The notes beneath the pieces were generated by a model. The model was not told the DNA's origin and did no database searches. It was given only the letters and a program-made list of their open reading frames with translations. From HyVt-337 sp964428895 (GTDB lineage Bacteria > Planctomycetota > Phycisphaerae > SM23-33), in assembly GCA_964428895.1 (NCBI GenBank), contig CAYRZU010000017.1:1-48522 (forward strand): a stretch of 48,522 nucleotides of DNA, written 5' to 3'. This document shows positions 18,601 to 26,400 of the stretch, in pieces; within the stretch, counting starts at the first letter, position 1; every line of letters starts with the position of its first letter. The translations under genes and the position numbers were made by a program.

Positions 18601-19647
18601 ATGAAGGGCAAGATGGGGCTGATGGGCCTGGCGGTAGTCCTTTCTGCGACCGTGGCCCTGGGTGGTATCCGCGCTGACCTGAGCGGGGACGCAGTGGTGG
18701 ATTTCCAGACGACCATGGACATGCCCTTTATGAATGTCGGCAATCGGGGCAATGCCGCCGATACGCTAAGGATGCGTGATGATACGACTGGCTATGGGGC
18801 CGTTGACTACAGCTACAACATTGGCAAGTTCGAAGTGACGGCCGGCCAGTACGCCGAGTTCCTCAACGCTGTTGCGGCCACAGACACCTACGGGCTTTAC
18901 AGCACCAAGATGTGGGCAGAGGAATATGGCTGCAAGATCGATCGGCTCGGCTCGGACGGTAGCTATACGTACGCAGTTGCGACCGATCAGGAGGATCGCC
19001 CCGTCAACTTAGTTGGTTGGGGCGATGCGGCGCGATTCGCCAATTGGCTGACCAACGGCATGCCGACCGGGGCGCAAGATCTGACCACGACCGAGGACGG
19101 CTCTTACTTCCTCAACGGGGCTACGACGGACGCGGCGCTGCTGGCCATCATGCGAGAGCCGGACGCCCGGTACGTTATCCCCACTGAGGATGAGTGGTAC
19201 AAGGCCGCCTATCACAAGAACGATGGCGTCACGGGCAACTACTTCAAGTACCCCACCGGCAGCGACACCAGAGTCAACAACGACCTGATCGATCCCGACC
19301 CGGGAAACAACGCCAATTTCTACGACAGCGGCTTTACGATCGACAGTCCGTACTACCGCACGGAGGCCGGCGAGTTTGAGCTATCCCAGAGCCCCTACGA
19401 TACGTTCGACATGGGCGGCAACGTCTGGGAATGGAACGAGGCGATCGTGTTCGGGGTGTCCCGCGGCTTGCGGGGGGGATCGTACAACAAGGCCTACTCC
19501 GACGTCCTCGCGTGGGGCCGCTACTCGGACTGGCCAACGTACGAGGGCTTCGGCTCCTTCGGATTCCGCGTCGCCGAGGTCCCCGAACCGGCCACATTGG
19601 GTCTGCTCGGCCTGGGCGCCGTGGCATTGCTGAAACGCCGACGTTAG
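18601..19647 (+). CDS. Secreted SUMF1/FGE-fold protein with PEP-CTERM sorting tail
   Basis: A 348-residue exported protein. A signal peptide (MKGKMGLMGLAVVLS) covers roughly residues 1-22. A sulfatase-modifying-factor fold follows, with the marks KFEVTAGQYAEFLN, PTEDEWYKAAYHK, FDMGGNVWEWNE and RGLRGGSY. The usual C-terminal catalytic cysteine pair of formylglycine-generating enzymes is absent, so it is probably not a sulfatase activator but a binding or structural relative. The tail is a PEP-CTERM signal (EVPEPATLGLLGLGA, hydrophobic run, KRRR), so an exosortase elsewhere in the genome should process it at the envelope. ATG 18601 fits the Shine-Dalgarno better than ATG 18595. Confidence 0.9.
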   Translation: MKGKMGLMGLAVVLSATVALGGIRADLSGDAVVDFQTTMDMPFMNVGNRGNAADTLRMRDDTTGYGAVDYSYNIGKFEVTAGQYAEFLNAVAATDTYGLYSTKMWAEEYGCKIDRLGSDGSYTYAVATDQEDRPVNLVGWGDAARFANWLTNGMPTGAQDLTTTEDGSYFLNGATTDAALLAIMREPDARYVIPTEDEWYKAAYHKNDGVTGNYFKYPTGSDTRVNNDLIDPDPGNNANFYDSGFTIDSPYYRTEAGEFELSQSPYDTFDMGGNVWEWNEAIVFGVSRGLRGGSYNKAYSDVLAWGRYSDWPTYEGFGSFGFRVAEVPEPATLGLLGLGAVALLKRRR

Positions 19648-19675
19648 AACTCTCACACGGATATCTGTCAACGAG

Positions 19676-19708
19676 CGATCGCCTCTCCAACTGATGGGCG
19701 GTCGTTTT
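19676..19708 (+). terminator. Intrinsic terminator after PEP-CTERM gene
   Basis: An 8-bp stem, CGATCGCC (19676-19683) with GGCGGTCG (19697-19704) and one G-T pair, is followed directly by four T bases. It lies 29 bases beyond the stop and before the convergent ROK gene. Confidence 0.6.
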
Positions 19709-19800
19709 CTTGCGCAGATCGGAGGACGATCGACCCACTAGGCCACCTGAGCTTGCAGCTTGTAGGGCGCGTAGATCTGCTACCCACGCCGCAGTCTTGG

Positions 19801-21156
19801 CTAGCTGCGGATCTGAAACAGCGCCGCCTTGCGACGGTGGCAGGTGTTGTAGGCGTCGATCGTTCGGGCGGTGTCGAGAATCTCCAGTTCGATCGCCCGC
19901 TGGGCGAGGAAACGCTGGGCTTCGTCGGTGACCTTGCCCTTGCCGTCCACGCCCGTGCTGAGGAAGACAATCTCCGGCCCGCCCACGCAGAGGCGCTCCA
20001 CCTGTTTCGGGGTGACCACGTTGCGCTTGAGGGTGGTCTTGTCTTTCTTGCGTTTGCCGATCTTGCCGCCGACCAGGATGCAGACGTCGCGACTAAAGGG
20101 GGTGTTGCCCACAATCAACTGATCGTCGGCCAGCCGCACCTCGGGGTAGACCAGGTCTTCGGCGATGCATTTCCCTAACGGCCGCGCGCCGAGCTCGCGC
20201 TGGGCCATGGCGATCAGCCCCAGTGCGACCGCGTCATCGCCCAGCGCCGCGATGCGAACCGGCACGGGCGGACGGCTGCCGGGCAACTTGTCGGCGTCGA
20301 GCACGCCCTGAATGATCGGTAGGAGGAAGTCGCTGCACGCTTCGATCACGCCGCCGCCGAGGAGTATGACCTCCGGGTCCAGCAAGTGGCGGATGTTCAG
20401 GCAGCCCACCCCCAGCATGCGCCCGGCGCGGGCCATCACGTCCGTGACCAGCTCGTCCTCACGGGCTAGCGCCTCTTTCAGTGCGCCGCTACGGATGACG
20501 CTCAGGTCGTCTTCGAGCAGGTCGCTTAGTACCGTGGTTTGGCCCTTCGCGACGGCGGCCCGAAGATCGCGTTCGATGGCGGTGCGACTGGCCAGCGCCT
20601 CAAAGCAGCCGAAGTTGCCGCATCCGCACTCCGGGCCGTCGACTTCCACGATCATGTGGCCCACTTCCATGGCCGAGTTGCGAAAGCCTCGCCAGATCCG
20701 GTCACGGCGGATGAATCCGCCGCCGATGCCGGTTCCCACGAAGATACCCGCCGCGCTCCGCGCCGCCCGGGCCGACCCCAGCCACGCCTCGCCCAAGATC
20801 CCAGCGTTGCAGTCGTTGGCCAGCACCACCTTGGCCCCCAGCAGGGCGCCGAGTTCCTTGGCGACCGGCACGCCCGAGAGGCCCATGTTCGGTGTGAGCA
20901 CCGCCAGGCCCGCTTTGGGGTCGGTCACGCCCGGGATGGATACGCCCACGGCGGGCACGTGCTTGCGGCGGACGCCGGCTTTTTCGAGGACGCCGTCCAC
21001 GCTGGCGGCGATGGTTTCGATGACGGCCTGGGCGCCTTTGTCGCGCGGGGTGGGCACGCGGTGGCGGTTGACGACGGCGCCGGATTCGGTGGCCAGCACC
21101 GCCAGGATCTTCGTGCCCCCAAGATCAACGCCGACGAAAAGCCGTTCCTTCGCCAT
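19801..21156 (-). CDS. ROK-family sugar kinase with extra C-terminal Mth938-like domain
   Basis: A 451-residue protein. Residues 1 to about 315 are a complete ROK kinase: VGVDLGGTKI phosphate loop, GTGIGGGFI, the cysteine cluster CGCGNFGCFEAL that binds zinc, and LLGGGVIEA. The expected activity is ATP-dependent phosphorylation of glucose or a related hexose. Residues about 330-451 are not part of ROK proteins and resemble the Mth938/NDUFAF3-type domain, with the GG-E-IV-LSTGVDGKG strand-loop and AYNTCHRRKAALFQI helix. The fusion is a by-eye judgement. ATG 21156 has AAGGA eight bases upstream, which is better than the two GTG codons just before it. A separate hexose gene context is not visible. 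Confidence 0.85.
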   Translation of the reverse strand: MAKERLFVGVDLGGTKILAVLATESGAVVNRHRVPTPRDKGAQAVIETIAASVDGVLEKAGVRRKHVPAVGVSIPGVTDPKAGLAVLTPNMGLSGVPVAKELGALLGAKVVLANDCNAGILGEAWLGSARAARSAAGIFVGTGIGGGFIRRDRIWRGFRNSAMEVGHMIVEVDGPECGCGNFGCFEALASRTAIERDLRAAVAKGQTTVLSDLLEDDLSVIRSGALKEALAREDELVTDVMARAGRMLGVGCLNIRHLLDPEVILLGGGVIEACSDFLLPIIQGVLDADKLPGSRPPVPVRIAALGDDAVALGLIAMAQRELGARPLGKCIAEDLVYPEVRLADDQLIVGNTPFSRDVCILVGGKIGKRKKDKTTLKRNVVTPKQVERLCVGGPEIVFLSTGVDGKGKVTDEAQRFLAQRAIELEILDTARTIDAYNTCHRRKAALFQIRS

Positions 21157-21215
21157 CACCACCGTCCTTGATTACCGTCGTTGGCGGCGCGGCCTCCATG
21201 ACGCGCCGCAGCCTG

Positions 21216-22175
21216 CTAGCTATAGTCGCGCCCGGCTCGCCACACGTCAAGAATCAGCTCGTAGCGCTCCAGGGCCAGGCCGGTGTAGATGCAGTTGCTG
21301 GTCGAGAACACGAACCCGCCGCCGGGCTTGCCGTGGTCCATTGCGTATTGGGCCGATGCGCGGGCTTCGGCGTCCGTGCCCGTCTGCAGCAGGCCGCAAT
21401 TAACGTTGCCGATCAGGCAGACTTTATCGCCCACCAGCCGCTTGACCTCGGCCATGTCGACCCCGCCTTGGGGGTCCAGGCTGTGCAGGGCGTGAGGATT
21501 GGCTTCGATCAGCGAGTCCAGGATCGGCATGATGTTGCCGTCGGTGTGTTTGATCACGTAGAAGCCCATCTCGCGATAGCCGGCGATGACGGCTTTGAGG
21601 TAGGGGGTTACGAACTCGTCGAACATCGCCGGCGACAGGAACGGCGCGTCGTTGAAGCAGTAGTCGGCGCACATGGCGAAACCGTCCAGCTCGCCGTGCT
21701 TGGCGAAGACGGCCGCGTGCTCCAGGCAGCGGTCGACGGATCGTGCGGCGTCGTCCTTGAGGCCTTGCGGGTCCTCGCCGAGGCGCTCGGCGAAGGCCAT
21801 CATGTGTTCGCCGTCGGGCAGACTGTAGGTCGGGTCGCCGTGATTGAGGATCAGATAGTCCTGGCCTGACAGCTCGCGGATCTTCTCCCAGCACCGCATG
21901 GATTCCAGCCCCGCCTGCTTCCATCCCATGGCGCAGTGAAACATGATGCCCGCGTGGTCGTACTTTCGGGCGCAGTCGACGTAGAGCCCGCCGATGTCGG
22001 TGCGGTGGGCTTCGCGTTCGGTCTCGGACATCTGGTCCCACTGGTGGTAGGCCCGCTGCTCGGGGTGGACCTTCCCGAGCGCTTCCATGGTCGGGTAGAA
22101 GACCAACTCCCAGTGCGGCACGTACGGCGGCTGGCCGCCTTCCAGCGCGGTGATGAATGCCTCTCTCGGGGTCAC
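21216..22175 (-). CDS. Uroporphyrinogen decarboxylase-like protein
   Basis: A 319-residue URO-D-fold protein starting at a GTG. The GAAGGAGA ribosome binding site lies six bases upstream, and the first residues VTPREAFITALEG give the family N-terminus TPRE. Internal landmarks are ADYCFNDAPFLSP, VIKHTDGNI in place of the Cys-containing HSCG motif of relatives, and IGNVNCGLLQTG. It should form a TIM barrel with a substrate distinct from uroporphyrinogen. It lies 59 bases upstream of the ROK gene on the same strand and may share its transcript. An upstream open frame starting at 22229 would only add a poorly supported N-terminus. Confidence 0.78.
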   Translation of the reverse strand: MTPREAFITALEGGQPPYVPHWELVFYPTMEALGKVHPEQRAYHQWDQMSETEREAHRTDIGGLYVDCARKYDHAGIMFHCAMGWKQAGLESMRCWEKIRELSGQDYLILNHGDPTYSLPDGEHMMAFAERLGEDPQGLKDDAARSVDRCLEHAAVFAKHGELDGFAMCADYCFNDAPFLSPAMFDEFVTPYLKAVIAGYREMGFYVIKHTDGNIMPILDSLIEANPHALHSLDPQGGVDMAEVKRLVGDKVCLIGNVNCGLLQTGTDAEARASAQYAMDHGKPGGGFVFSTSNCIYTGLALERYELILDVWRAGRDYS

Positions 22176-22282
22176 GATCGGTCTCCTTCGGGCCGGCGCT
22201 ATCGTTGCACGAGGCTCCGTGGAGAGCATAATGGCCGATGGCGGCGCCGGCGTCCAGGGCTCGCCGCCGTGATCCGATAGCT

Positions 22283-24742
22283 ATGGTCGCTTATCCCGCC
22301 ATCTCGTTGACGTTCGATCAGCCCGGGTGGTGGCTGCTGGGCGCTGCCGCGATCGTGCCGATCGTGGCCGCCATCGCGGCCAAGAAGCGCGGGCGGCCGC
22401 GACGGACCATTGCCATCGTGATGCGGGCCGCAGCCGTGGTGCTGTTGGCGGGGGCGCTGGCTCGGCCGGGCCTGATCGGACTGGGCGGGCCCGACCGGCC
22501 TTGGCTGGTGCTTGGCGATGCATCCGCCTCCGTGCGGGGCCAGGGCCCTTCCGGCCTGGCCATTCCGGACGAGATCGCCTCGGATCGGCTGCAGTTCGCG
22601 GGCCAAATCGCCTCGCCCGGTCAAGAGGTGTTGGCCGACGCCACGGAGATCGGGCCGGCCCTGCGCCTGGCGGCCAGTCGCGCCGGCTCCGGCCGAGCCG
22701 GCGGCGTGGTCTTCATTACGGATGGTCAGTTCACCGATGCCGGCTGGGAGCGTGCGGCCTCGGCTTTGGGGCGTGCGGACGTGCCGGTGCTGATCGTGCC
22801 GCACACAGCGCCGCCGCCCGACGCGCGGGTGGCGGACCTGTCGGTCAGCCGCAGCGGCGACCAGTTGCATCTGAGCGTGACCGTCTCGGCGACGAAGGCT
22901 CAGTCCCGAAGGCTGACGGTTTCGCGCGATGGTCAAAGGCTCTACGCGCGGCAAATCCAACTGCTGCCCGATTTCCCGGCAACGATACGCCTGAGCGATT
23001 CGCCTCCGCGCGACCGGGCGCGCACGTATGCGGCCGAGCTGAACGCCGCGGACGCCTTCGCCGAGAACGATCGCATCACTGCCATCGTCGCGCCTACCGA
23101 GCGGATCGTGGCGGTGGTTGCCGCCGGCCCCCCCGTGTCGCTCGACCTGCCCAGCGATGCCTCGGTTGAGTCGCTGTCCTTGCGCAACGGGTCGCTGCAG
23201 CCTGTGCGGTCATGGATGGGTTACGCGGGCGTGGTGGTGGTTAGCCCGTTGGGGTTGATGCTGTCGGACGACCAGCGCCGCGAGTTGGCCGACTACGTTC
23301 GCGCCGGCGGCGGGCTGCTGCTGATCGGCTCGGGGCCGAGACAAACGCCGGCCGATCGGGATGACCCGCTTAACCAGGTCGCCGCGTTGGTGGCAAATCC
23401 GTTCGAGCGTCAGCCGTTGGCGGTGACGGTGGTGTTGGACGCTTCGGGATCGATGGCGGCGACGGACGCGACCGCCGAGGGGCTGACGCGTTACCAGCAG
23501 GCGGCGCAGGCGACGTTGGCGCTTCAGCGACATCTGACCGACCGGGATACACTAACGGTGATTGCCTTCGCGGATCAGTCGCGCGAGATCTACGACAGCG
23601 GCGACGGCCCGCCCGACTTCAACACCCTCGACCAGGCGTTGCAGATCATTCGGCCCGCCGGGCCCACGGACGTTTGGCCCGCCCTTCAACACGCCGCCCA
23701 GCCTGCGGCGAGCCCGCGCCGGCGCGTAATCCTGGTCGTTAGCGATCTTCAGACCGAGCCCTTCGACGCCGACGCCGCCCTGGCGACCATCCAAGCGGCT
23801 GATGCGGCCGTCTTCATCTTCGCCGTCCGTTCATCCGGAAACGAGGCGGGGGAATCTCCGCTGGCGCGGATGGCGGCCACCCACGAGCTGTCGCTGATCC
23901 CCACCGATGACTTCCGCCGTCTGGCTGAGGTGTTCAGTCTGTTCGTGCGTCAGTGTCGGGGCCCGGACATTCAGCGAGGGCGTTTTTCGGTGACCCCCAT
24001 CGACACCCCGGTGAGCGGATCCCCCGAAGCGCTGCACGCCTACATCCCCTGCGCCCGGGCGGCCGATACCACCACCGTGCTGGGGCAGATTGGTGACGAC
24101 CCGGTCCTGGCCGTTCGTCACGTGGGGCTCGGCCGCAGCGCGATGCTGGCCGTGCCCGTGCAGGACGATCAGGACGATCGAGACCGATCCGCCATCAAGC
24201 GTCTGACCCAGGGGGCGGCGGAGTGGATGCTCCGGCCGACCGGAGACCCGCGCCTGGCCGGCGAGGTCCGCCGCAGTCGGGGCGGTGCGGTCGTCCGCGT
24301 TCGAGCAGCCGACGACGGCACGCCGATGAGCGACTTGTCGCTGTCCGTGCTGGCAGGTCGGCGGGCCGACGGCGACCTGGCCGACCGCATCGATATGCAG
24401 CAGGTTGCGCCGGGGGTCTACGAGGCGGCGGTTCCCAACGCAGCGAACCTGGTCGCGCTATCGGTGGTCGATGAATCCGGCCGGGCCGTGTGGGCGGCGC
24501 CGCTTCAGCAGGGCTACGCGGCGGAGTTTGCTGCGCTCGGCGCCAACTGGCCCAACCTCAATCGGCTGGAAACGCTCACCGGCGGGCGTATCGTCAGGGC
24601 TCTCACTTCGGGAACCTTAGCTGAGGCCGTCCTGGCCGCCGATAGGCTGGCGCTCTGGCCGTGGGCGATCGCTGCGGCGCTGGCGCTGGTGCTGGCCGAT
24701 TGGCTCATCGGGCGGCGGTCGCTTCGCATGTTGGCGGCGTAG
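22283..24742 (+). CDS. VWA-domain membrane protein with two MIDAS-like modules
   Basis: An 819-residue protein. Two N-terminal helices (about 12-30 and 40-57) resemble the BatA start. A first VWA-like module has LGDASASVRG near 78 and VVFITDGQFT. A middle segment (about 300-360) with SDDQRRELADYVRAGGGLLLIGSG is like a glutamine-amidotransferase-type fold. The main VWA module has the intact metal site VVLDASGSMAA near 386, then VSDLQTEPFDA. A final helix near 792-810 anchors the C-terminus. Such proteins in planctomycetes usually accompany a MoxR ATPase and a DUF58 protein; here a MoxR gene exists but lies 18 kb away. ATG 22283 was preferred to an upstream one because homology starts there. 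Confidence 0.8.
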   Translation: MVAYPAISLTFDQPGWWLLGAAAIVPIVAAIAAKKRGRPRRTIAIVMRAAAVVLLAGALARPGLIGLGGPDRPWLVLGDASASVRGQGPSGLAIPDEIASDRLQFAGQIASPGQEVLADATEIGPALRLAASRAGSGRAGGVVFITDGQFTDAGWERAASALGRADVPVLIVPHTAPPPDARVADLSVSRSGDQLHLSVTVSATKAQSRRLTVSRDGQRLYARQIQLLPDFPATIRLSDSPPRDRARTYAAELNAADAFAENDRITAIVAPTERIVAVVAAGPPVSLDLPSDASVESLSLRNGSLQPVRSWMGYAGVVVVSPLGLMLSDDQRRELADYVRAGGGLLLIGSGPRQTPADRDDPLNQVAALVANPFERQPLAVTVVLDASGSMAATDATAEGLTRYQQAAQATLALQRHLTDRDTLTVIAFADQSREIYDSGDGPPDFNTLDQALQIIRPAGPTDVWPALQHAAQPAASPRRRVILVVSDLQTEPFDADAALATIQAADAAVFIFAVRSSGNEAGESPLARMAATHELSLIPTDDFRRLAEVFSLFVRQCRGPDIQRGRFSVTPIDTPVSGSPEALHAYIPCARAADTTTVLGQIGDDPVLAVRHVGLGRSAMLAVPVQDDQDDRDRSAIKRLTQGAAEWMLRPTGDPRLAGEVRRSRGGAVVRVRAADDGTPMSDLSLSVLAGRRADGDLADRIDMQQVAPGVYEAAVPNAANLVALSVVDESGRAVWAAPLQQGYAAEFAALGANWPNLNRLETLTGGRIVRALTSGTLAEAVLAADRLALWPWAIAAALALVLADWLIGRRSLRMLAA

Positions 24743-24768
24743 TGCCACCACACCAACGGCCTATCGTC

Positions 24769-24791
24769 GATACCTCATGACGTGAGGTATC
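24769..24791. repeat. Perfect 9-bp inverted repeat
   Basis: GATACCTCA (24769-24777) and TGAGGTATC (24783-24791) are perfect complements with a five-base loop. It lies 26 bases beyond the VWA gene stop and lacks a T-run, so it is a weak terminator or a protein-binding site. Confidence 0.7.
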
Positions 24792-24854
24792 AGCCGAATC
24801 GTCGACGAGGGAGGCGCCGAGGACGTGACGGTGGCGTCGGGCTGCGCGAGAGAA

Positions 24855-24939
24855 GGGCGGCCGACCCCAAGGTAGGCCGCCCGGGCCCGGACCCCCCATC
24901 TAGCCCGTAGGGGGCAAAAAACCCGCACCGACGGCGTCG
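24855..24939. repeat. Structured repeat, copy A
   Basis: About 85 bases. It starts with a perfect 8-bp stem, GGGCGGCC and GGCCGCCC around a 12-base loop, and continues with GGGCCCGGAC, a GTAGGGGGCA run and ends GACGGCGTCG. Copy B shares the same order of blocks 118 bases downstream, but the sequences have diverged. The minus strand contains a T6 run inside a G/C-flanked hairpin. Confidence 0.55.
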
Positions 24940-24972
24940 TCCTCGCCCCCCATGTCTGCGTCGAAGTCAATG

Positions 24973-25073
24973 GGGCGGCCCTCGTCCGGGCGCCCCCCCC
25001 CGTGGGGGGGCCGCCGGGGCCCGGACGCCCGTTCTCGCCGGTAGGGTCGAAAGACCCGGCACCGAGGGCGTCG
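24973..25073. repeat. Structured repeat, copy B
   Basis: About 100 bases, a diverged second copy. The GGCGGCC/GGCCGCC stem is expanded by an internal C8-GT-G7 hairpin, followed by GGGCCCGGAC, then a perfect hairpin GGGTC-GAAA-GACCC (25044-25057) with a GNRA-type loop, and GAGGGCGTCG. The hairpin with tetraloop suggests a structured RNA, but no known family was recognised. Confidence 0.55.
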
Positions 25074-25098
25074 CGGGAGGCAACAGCTTGGACAGCGG

Positions 25099-25263
25099 TC
25101 ATCGCCGGGCGCTTCCGGCGGGCCGCGATGACCGCTTGCGTTTCCGCTTCGACGCTTGCCGCAACGCTTCGGCGAGCAACTGTTGCTGCCAGTCGCCCAG
25201 CGTGGCCACGGCCTTGAGTAGGTCTGTCAGGCCGGGATCGGCTTGCGGTGTTTTTCCCTGCAT
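25099..25263 (-). CDS. Small basic protein, 54 residues, divergent from LexA-like regulator
   Basis: A 54-codon open frame. The protein starts MQGKTPQADPGLTDLLK, has an amphipathic, Gln/Leu/Ala-rich helix near residues 20-40, and ends in a basic tail rich in Lys, Arg and Ser. No known family was recognised. AGGGA lies about ten bases before the ATG. It is divergent from the repressor gene, with the TTCGC/GCGAA inverted repeats between them. An overlapping minus-strand frame of 241 codons (24761-25486) looks like chance, while this frame has a less skewed composition. Whether it is translated is unproven. Confidence 0.4.
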   Translation of the reverse strand: MQGKTPQADPGLTDLLKAVATLGDWQQQLLAEALRQASKRKRKRSSRPAGSARR

Positions 25264-25340
25264 ATGCGAAAATCCCTATTGCGGGACCCCCGAAAGTCCC
25301 TGTAGAATCGACGTGGGTCGTTGTGTCGTGCGAAAGTGTA

Positions 25341-25354
25341 TTCGCATATGCGTA
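25341..25354. promoter_or_regulatory. Candidate operator, TTCGC-N4-GCGTA
   Basis: Inverted repeat TTCGCATATGCGTA with one mismatch between arms, overlapping the -10-like TACAAT (25353-25358) of the downstream regulator. Repressor binding here would block its own promoter. A more distant copy lies at 25257-25270, where only the right arm matches, next to the start of the divergent 54-codon ORF. Confidence 0.5.
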
Positions 25355-25371
25355 CAATGGCAACAAGAATA

Positions 25372-25385
25372 TTCGCAAACGCGAA
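25372..25385. promoter_or_regulatory. Candidate operator, TTCGC-N4-GCGAA
   Basis: Perfect inverted repeat TTCGCAAACGCGAA, eight bases upstream of the regulator's ATG. It shares arms and spacing with the site at 25341-25354; the start-to-start distance is 31 bases, close to three helical turns. Confidence 0.55.
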
Positions 25386-25393
25386 GCAATTTT

Positions 25394-26392
25394 ATGGGCG
25401 CCACGTCGGACAACAGCATTTGTCGTCGGATTGCCCAAATCCGAGCCGAACTTACCGGCCCTCGCGGCAAGAGCAAGTTCGCTCAACTCCTGGGCATATC
25501 TCCTAGTACTTACGACTATTACGAATCCTCCCGCATTCCACCGGCCAACATCTTAGTGCGGATCTCGGCCGTTTCCGGCGTGGACTTGGCGTGGTTGCTG
25601 ACGGGCGAGGGCGGCAAGGCCTCCGGCGTGTCAGCCGACCATCCGGCCGTTCAGCGTGTGGCGGAATTGCTGGCTGACCGGCCGGATGCCGCCGAGCCGC
25701 TGTGGGCGTTTCTCGATCTGCTGGCCGACGTTAGTCAATTGCCCGCCGGCGTAGGCGAGGCCGCCACGGCGCCAGCGAAGGCGACACTGCCGTTGACGCC
25801 CGTGGCCGGCCCCAGTGCCGACGCCGACGGAGCTGACCGCCTCTTCGACCAAGCTGAGCTGATCCCGATCCTCGGCCGAAGCGCTGCCGGCGTGCCGCAG
25901 TTCTGGGCCGAGGGCCAAGAGGGACAAACCACCGCGCTGGCCGATCTGATCCGTCGCCACGCGGGGCGGGCGGCCCAGAAGGTGCGACCCGCCGGCGTCG
26001 AGGGCGCCGACGATCAGGCCGCCGCTCAAATCATCACCTTCCGGGACGAGCAGTCCGACGAGGTCTGTCAGTTCGTCCGGGCCGCCGCCATTCGCGCCCG
26101 CCATCCGGATGCCTTCGCGCTGCAGATCGACGGCAGCTCGATGGCGCCCGATATCAACCACGGGGACATGGTCATTCTCAGCCCCACCGCGCCCGCCGCG
26201 GACGGCCGGGCCGCCGTGGTGCAGCTGGCCGGGCAAATTGGGGTCACGTGCAAGCTCTACCGACGAAGCGGCGACGATATCCACCTCGTGCCCATCAGCG
26301 ACGAGTTGTCGGTGATTTCGGTGTTCGATACGGAAGTGATCTGGGCGCTTCGGGTCCTGGCCCGTGTGCGGCCGGATGCGCTGGCCCGATAG
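25394..26392 (+). CDS. LexA-like self-cleaving repressor: HTH plus S24 peptidase
   Basis: A 332-residue transcription regulator. Residues about 10-75 form an XRE/Cro-type helix-turn-helix (RGKSKFAQLLGISPSTYDYY). IPILGRSAAGVP at about 157-168 contains the Ala-Gly (A165-G166) cleavage site seen in LexA and phage CI proteins. The S24 domain has the serine in QIDGSSMAPDI (S249) and the lysine in GVTCKLYRR (K287). The interval from cleavage site to serine is 83 residues against 34 in LexA, so a roughly 50-residue insertion sits within the cleavage-domain linker. It is likely autorepressed by the inverted repeats upstream and de-repressed by cleavage after DNA damage or a similar signal. ATG 25394 was chosen because the HTH begins shortly after; the frame stays open further upstream. 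Confidence 0.88.
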   Translation: MGATSDNSICRRIAQIRAELTGPRGKSKFAQLLGISPSTYDYYESSRIPPANILVRISAVSGVDLAWLLTGEGGKASGVSADHPAVQRVAELLADRPDAAEPLWAFLDLLADVSQLPAGVGEAATAPAKATLPLTPVAGPSADADGADRLFDQAELIPILGRSAAGVPQFWAEGQEGQTTALADLIRRHAGRAAQKVRPAGVEGADDQAAAQIITFRDEQSDEVCQFVRAAAIRARHPDAFALQIDGSSMAPDINHGDMVILSPTAPAADGRAAVVQLAGQIGVTCKLYRRSGDDIHLVPISDELSVISVFDTEVIWALRVLARVRPDALAR

Positions 26393-26400
26393 GCGTTCGG

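Larger units (their letters stand above)
24743..25098. other. Non-coding GC-rich region with hairpin and structured repeats
   Basis: About 356 bases between the VWA gene and a small minus-strand ORF. It holds a perfect hairpin at 24769-24791 and two related copies of a structured repeat, described separately. Long open frames cross it on both strands, but their composition is Gly/Pro/Arg-rich with no recognisable domain, as expected for GC-rich non-coding DNA. Confidence 0.6.

Noticed and set aside
24761..25486. 241-codon minus-strand open frame across the GC-rich region
   Set aside because: Gly/Pro/Arg-rich without domain; overlaps the divergent promoter, operators and the more plausible 54-codon frame.
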